This document shows, in pieces, positions 62,520-64,000 of a stretch of DNA of 64,000 nt. Position 1 is the first letter of the stretch, and every line of letters begins with the position of its first letter. The position numbers were made by a program, and so were the translations under genes. The DNA is from Phormidium tenue FACHB-886 (GTDB taxonomy: Bacteria; Cyanobacteriota; Cyanobacteriia; Elainellales; Elainellaceae), in the NCBI RefSeq assembly GCF_014764505.1, contig NZ_JACXWX010000009.1, positions 124,001 through 188,000 of the forward strand, written 5' to 3'. The notes beneath the pieces were generated by a model. That model had not been told where the DNA came from and did not search any database. It saw only the letters and a list, made by a program, of their open reading frames with translations.

Positions 62520-64000
62520 CTAGAACGATTCGATCGACTCGATTCGCCAGCCGTCGTCCTGACGAACTAGGTAATAGCGCACCCGCAAACTTTCAGGGCT
62601 AGCAGAGGGATTGTCTAACTTACCGCCCGTGAAAGACTCAATTTTCTCTGTCACCGTCGCTTCTATGGTTGCTTGGGTAGGGCTGCTGGCGGCGGGGGAG
62701 GGGGAAGCGCTGCCGGACTCAGTGGGTGAACTAGAATCAGTCGGCGAGCCAGAATCGGCAGTGGGTGAACTGGAAGTGGGTGAACTAGAATCAGTCGGCG
62801 AGCCAGAATCGGCAGTGGAACTGGTAGATGAAGCATCAGTAGCGCCGTTCGTCTCCACAGAGGTCACTTCTAGGTTGGAGTGTTCGTAGGTTAAATACGA
62901 GTTGGCGTTCTTAATTTGTTCGGCATCGTCTCTCCATTGAGACAGCAGCGGTTCTGCCAGAATTGTATCTAGTTGAGCAATATTATGGCTTTCGCCCAAT
63001 GCGGCTGCTTTTGCCGACAGCCACTCTTCAATGATGGTTTTGGCTTCTGCTTCGGTTAGCGGTCCTGTAGGCACGGCAGGTCTGCCCTGCTGAGTAAGCT
63101 GAGAGAACCCTGTTTCGGCCTGGGCGGCAACGACAGGCTGAGACGAATTGCCACCACCAAACAGTTTGCTCGCCAAGAAACCTAAAAGAACTAATCCCAA
63201 AATGCCTGCGGCTGCCAGCATCAGCAGACGATCGAGCCGCATTTGCCGACTTCGCCGGTTCGACGACGGCGGATCAGCAGGAACCACCGTAAGCGGCGGC
63301 TGAGAAGAGCGGTCATCCCATTGCTCAGCAGGCATAGCAAATCCATTGGAGGCAGAACGCTCTGCCGCTGGGAAATCATCACCCGTTCCATTGGAATATC
63401 TCGTCGGCTCGTCTGCTACTGCAATAGGTGAAGTGTAAGGAACTGAGCGCCGCAGGTCTGACACAGGCACAGTCGGCAGGGGTGCTTTTTCCTGAATGGG
63501 CGAACGCAATCGGGCAGATGCCAGCGATGAGCTACTCCAAGTGGGTGGGGCTTCTGGCTCGTTCGGCAGCTCTTCCAGATAAACCTGCACGTCCTCATCA
63601 GCGAAATATTCTTTTAGCGAGGGCTGCTTGCGCGACAGGTCTCGAAAGTGAGGAAAAACCTCATTTTGCAGCCATCGCTCACTGTAGAGGCAAAGACCGG
63701 GTAATTGATCCGGCGAACCCTGAGAATGGTCGTGGATAAATGCCAGCGATTCAAATTCCTGGCTCAGCTCCAGCGCTCGACTTGCTTCTTCCGTTTGCCC
63801 CAGCAGCAGCGCACAAACCGCCTGCTCTAGATGGACATCTTGCTTGGTTCCCAGCCGCAGTAGCATCAGTTTGGCACGACGAATCAAAGAAGGCTGCCGC
63901 TCGGCAAAGCCACGGGCAATTAGCGCATAGACTGCTAAATAAGCTGCTACCGCCGAAGGACGACGCGCTTCTGCCTCAAATAAGCTTTGCTGTTCGGCTG
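62520..64000 (-). CDS. ARC6/Ftn2/ZipN-like cell division protein, C-terminal part (runs off right edge)
   Basis: The frame is open from the window edge to the stop at 62520, 493 codons; the apparent start at 63887 is an internal TTG. An alpha-helical region (EAEARRPSAVAAYLAVYALIARGFAERQPSLIRRAKLMLL, then AVCALLLGQTEEASRALELSQE) precedes a low-complexity linker. One TM helix (LDRLLMLAAAGILGLVLLGFLASKLFGG) follows. The C-terminal IMS/DUF4101 domain is LTEAEAKTIIEEWLSAKAAALGESHNIAQLDTILAEPLLSQWRDDAEQI, ending VRYYLVRQDDGWRIESI. This is the ARC6/Ftn2 architecture, which tethers FtsZ to the membrane in cyanobacteria and plastids. A Ser/Pro/Thr-rich insert sits within the IMS domain. Confidence 0.88.
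   Translation of the reverse strand, partial: AEQQSLFEAEARRPSAVAAYLAVYALIARGFAERQPSLIRRAKLMLLRLGTKQDVHLEQAVCALLLGQTEEASRALELSQEFESLAFIHDHSQGSPDQLPGLCLYSERWLQNEVFPHFRDLSRKQPSLKEYFADEDVQVYLEELPNEPEAPPTWSSSSLASARLRSPIQEKAPLPTVPVSDLRRSVPYTSPIAVADEPTRYSNGTGDDFPAAERSASNGFAMPAEQWDDRSSQPPLTVVPADPPSSNRRSRQMRLDRLLMLAAAGILGLVLLGFLASKLFGGGNSSQPVVAAQAETGFSQLTQQGRPAVPTGPLTEAEAKTIIEEWLSAKAAALGESHNIAQLDTILAEPLLSQWRDDAEQIKNANSYLTYEHSNLEVTSVETNGATDASSTSSTADSGSPTDSSSPTSSSPTADSGSPTDSSSPTESGSASPSPAASSPTQATIEATVTEKIESFTGGKLDNPSASPESLRVRYYLVRQDDGWRIESIESF
62721..62818 (-). repeat. 54-bp-period in-frame duplication in ARC6-like gene
   Basis: A 44-base segment (62721-62764) recurs identically at 62775-62818, giving an 18-residue period of Ser/Pro/Thr/Asp in the IMS-domain insert. 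Identity over 44 bases suggests a recent tandem duplication. It is in frame and so tolerated. Confidence 0.85.

Noticed and set aside
1-64000. CRISPR array, tRNA or rRNA
   Set aside because: No regularly spaced repeats and no tRNA or rRNA signature sequences were recognised by eye.

Overview
The window is cyanobacterial chromosome. Evidence: the HIP1 palindrome GCGATCGC and its core CGATCG recur throughout. Lineage-typical genes are present: a Ycf33/DUF751 protein next to rbfA, a CCB2-like cytochrome b6f haem-assembly factor, an ARC6/Ftn2-like division protein, two ABC1 kinases, and a PPK2. The gene style suggests a filamentous Leptolyngbya-type organism, but that is a weak guess. I saw no rRNA, tRNA or CRISPR array. 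Both ends cut genes: a GH1 beta-glucosidase on the left and the ARC6-like gene on the right. About 56 intact or near-intact protein genes are supported, plus a broken aldo/keto reductase and an IS1-like transposase remnant.

Layout. 0-9 kb: GH1 fragment, a small conserved-looking protein, PPK2, ABC1 kinase, a short protein with five RPI-x-AS repeats, recN, and a second ABC1 kinase. 9-12.2 kb: a LysR, AraC, DUF4331 minus-strand group. 12.3-15.5 kb: a HAD phosphatase/Nudix/DUF1349 operon divergent from a ROK repressor, with a XylR-like operator between them. 15.8-22 kb: a very large GH15/phosphorylase-kinase-alpha-like protein, an orphan ParA-type ATPase, a secreted TPR protein and a 66-residue protein. 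22-31 kb: VOC protein, secreted protein, GH3-rbfA-Ycf33 operon, solo Dam methylase, Dps, Mn-type SOD, amidase, a Trypco1-domain protein and a short SSB. 31-40.5 kb: PepSY membrane protein, AlkA-like glycosylase, RTX protein, IS remnant, a 45-codon signal-peptide ORF, phosphate acetyltransferase, GNAT, membrane protein, WrbA, and the aldo/keto reductase pseudogene. 40.7-47.4 kb: glycogen phosphorylase, ankyrin lipoprotein, phosphoglycerate kinase, universal stress protein. 47.4-64 kb: SPOR protein, DciA-like protein, MBOAT acyltransferase, an unusual split coiled-coil/Hsp70-like gene, TonB-like protein, DUF456, CCB2-like, DacB, second universal stress protein, AEC transporter, and ARC6-like.

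How genes may work together. Carbon storage and overflow are represented by glycogen phosphorylase, the GH15/PHKA-like protein, Pgk, Pta, GH1 and GH3. Oxidative-stress functions (Dps, Mn-SOD, WrbA) lie within about 13 kb. The SOD gene has a promoter-like element whose -10 overlaps a 7-1-7 palindrome of the Fur/PerR/Zur type. Cell envelope, replication and division functions fill the last 17 kb.

Most unusual feature: at 53.63 kb an 892-codon ORF ends in an A11 run. The downstream Hsp70-like ORF has no ATG or GTG start, and its frame is open right up to that run. This suggests a slippage-dependent fusion of about 1446 residues, or an indel. Other candidates for new biology are the RPI-repeat protein, the Trypco1 protein away from any visible protease partner, and a minus-strand terminator without an upstream gene at 19.1 kb.
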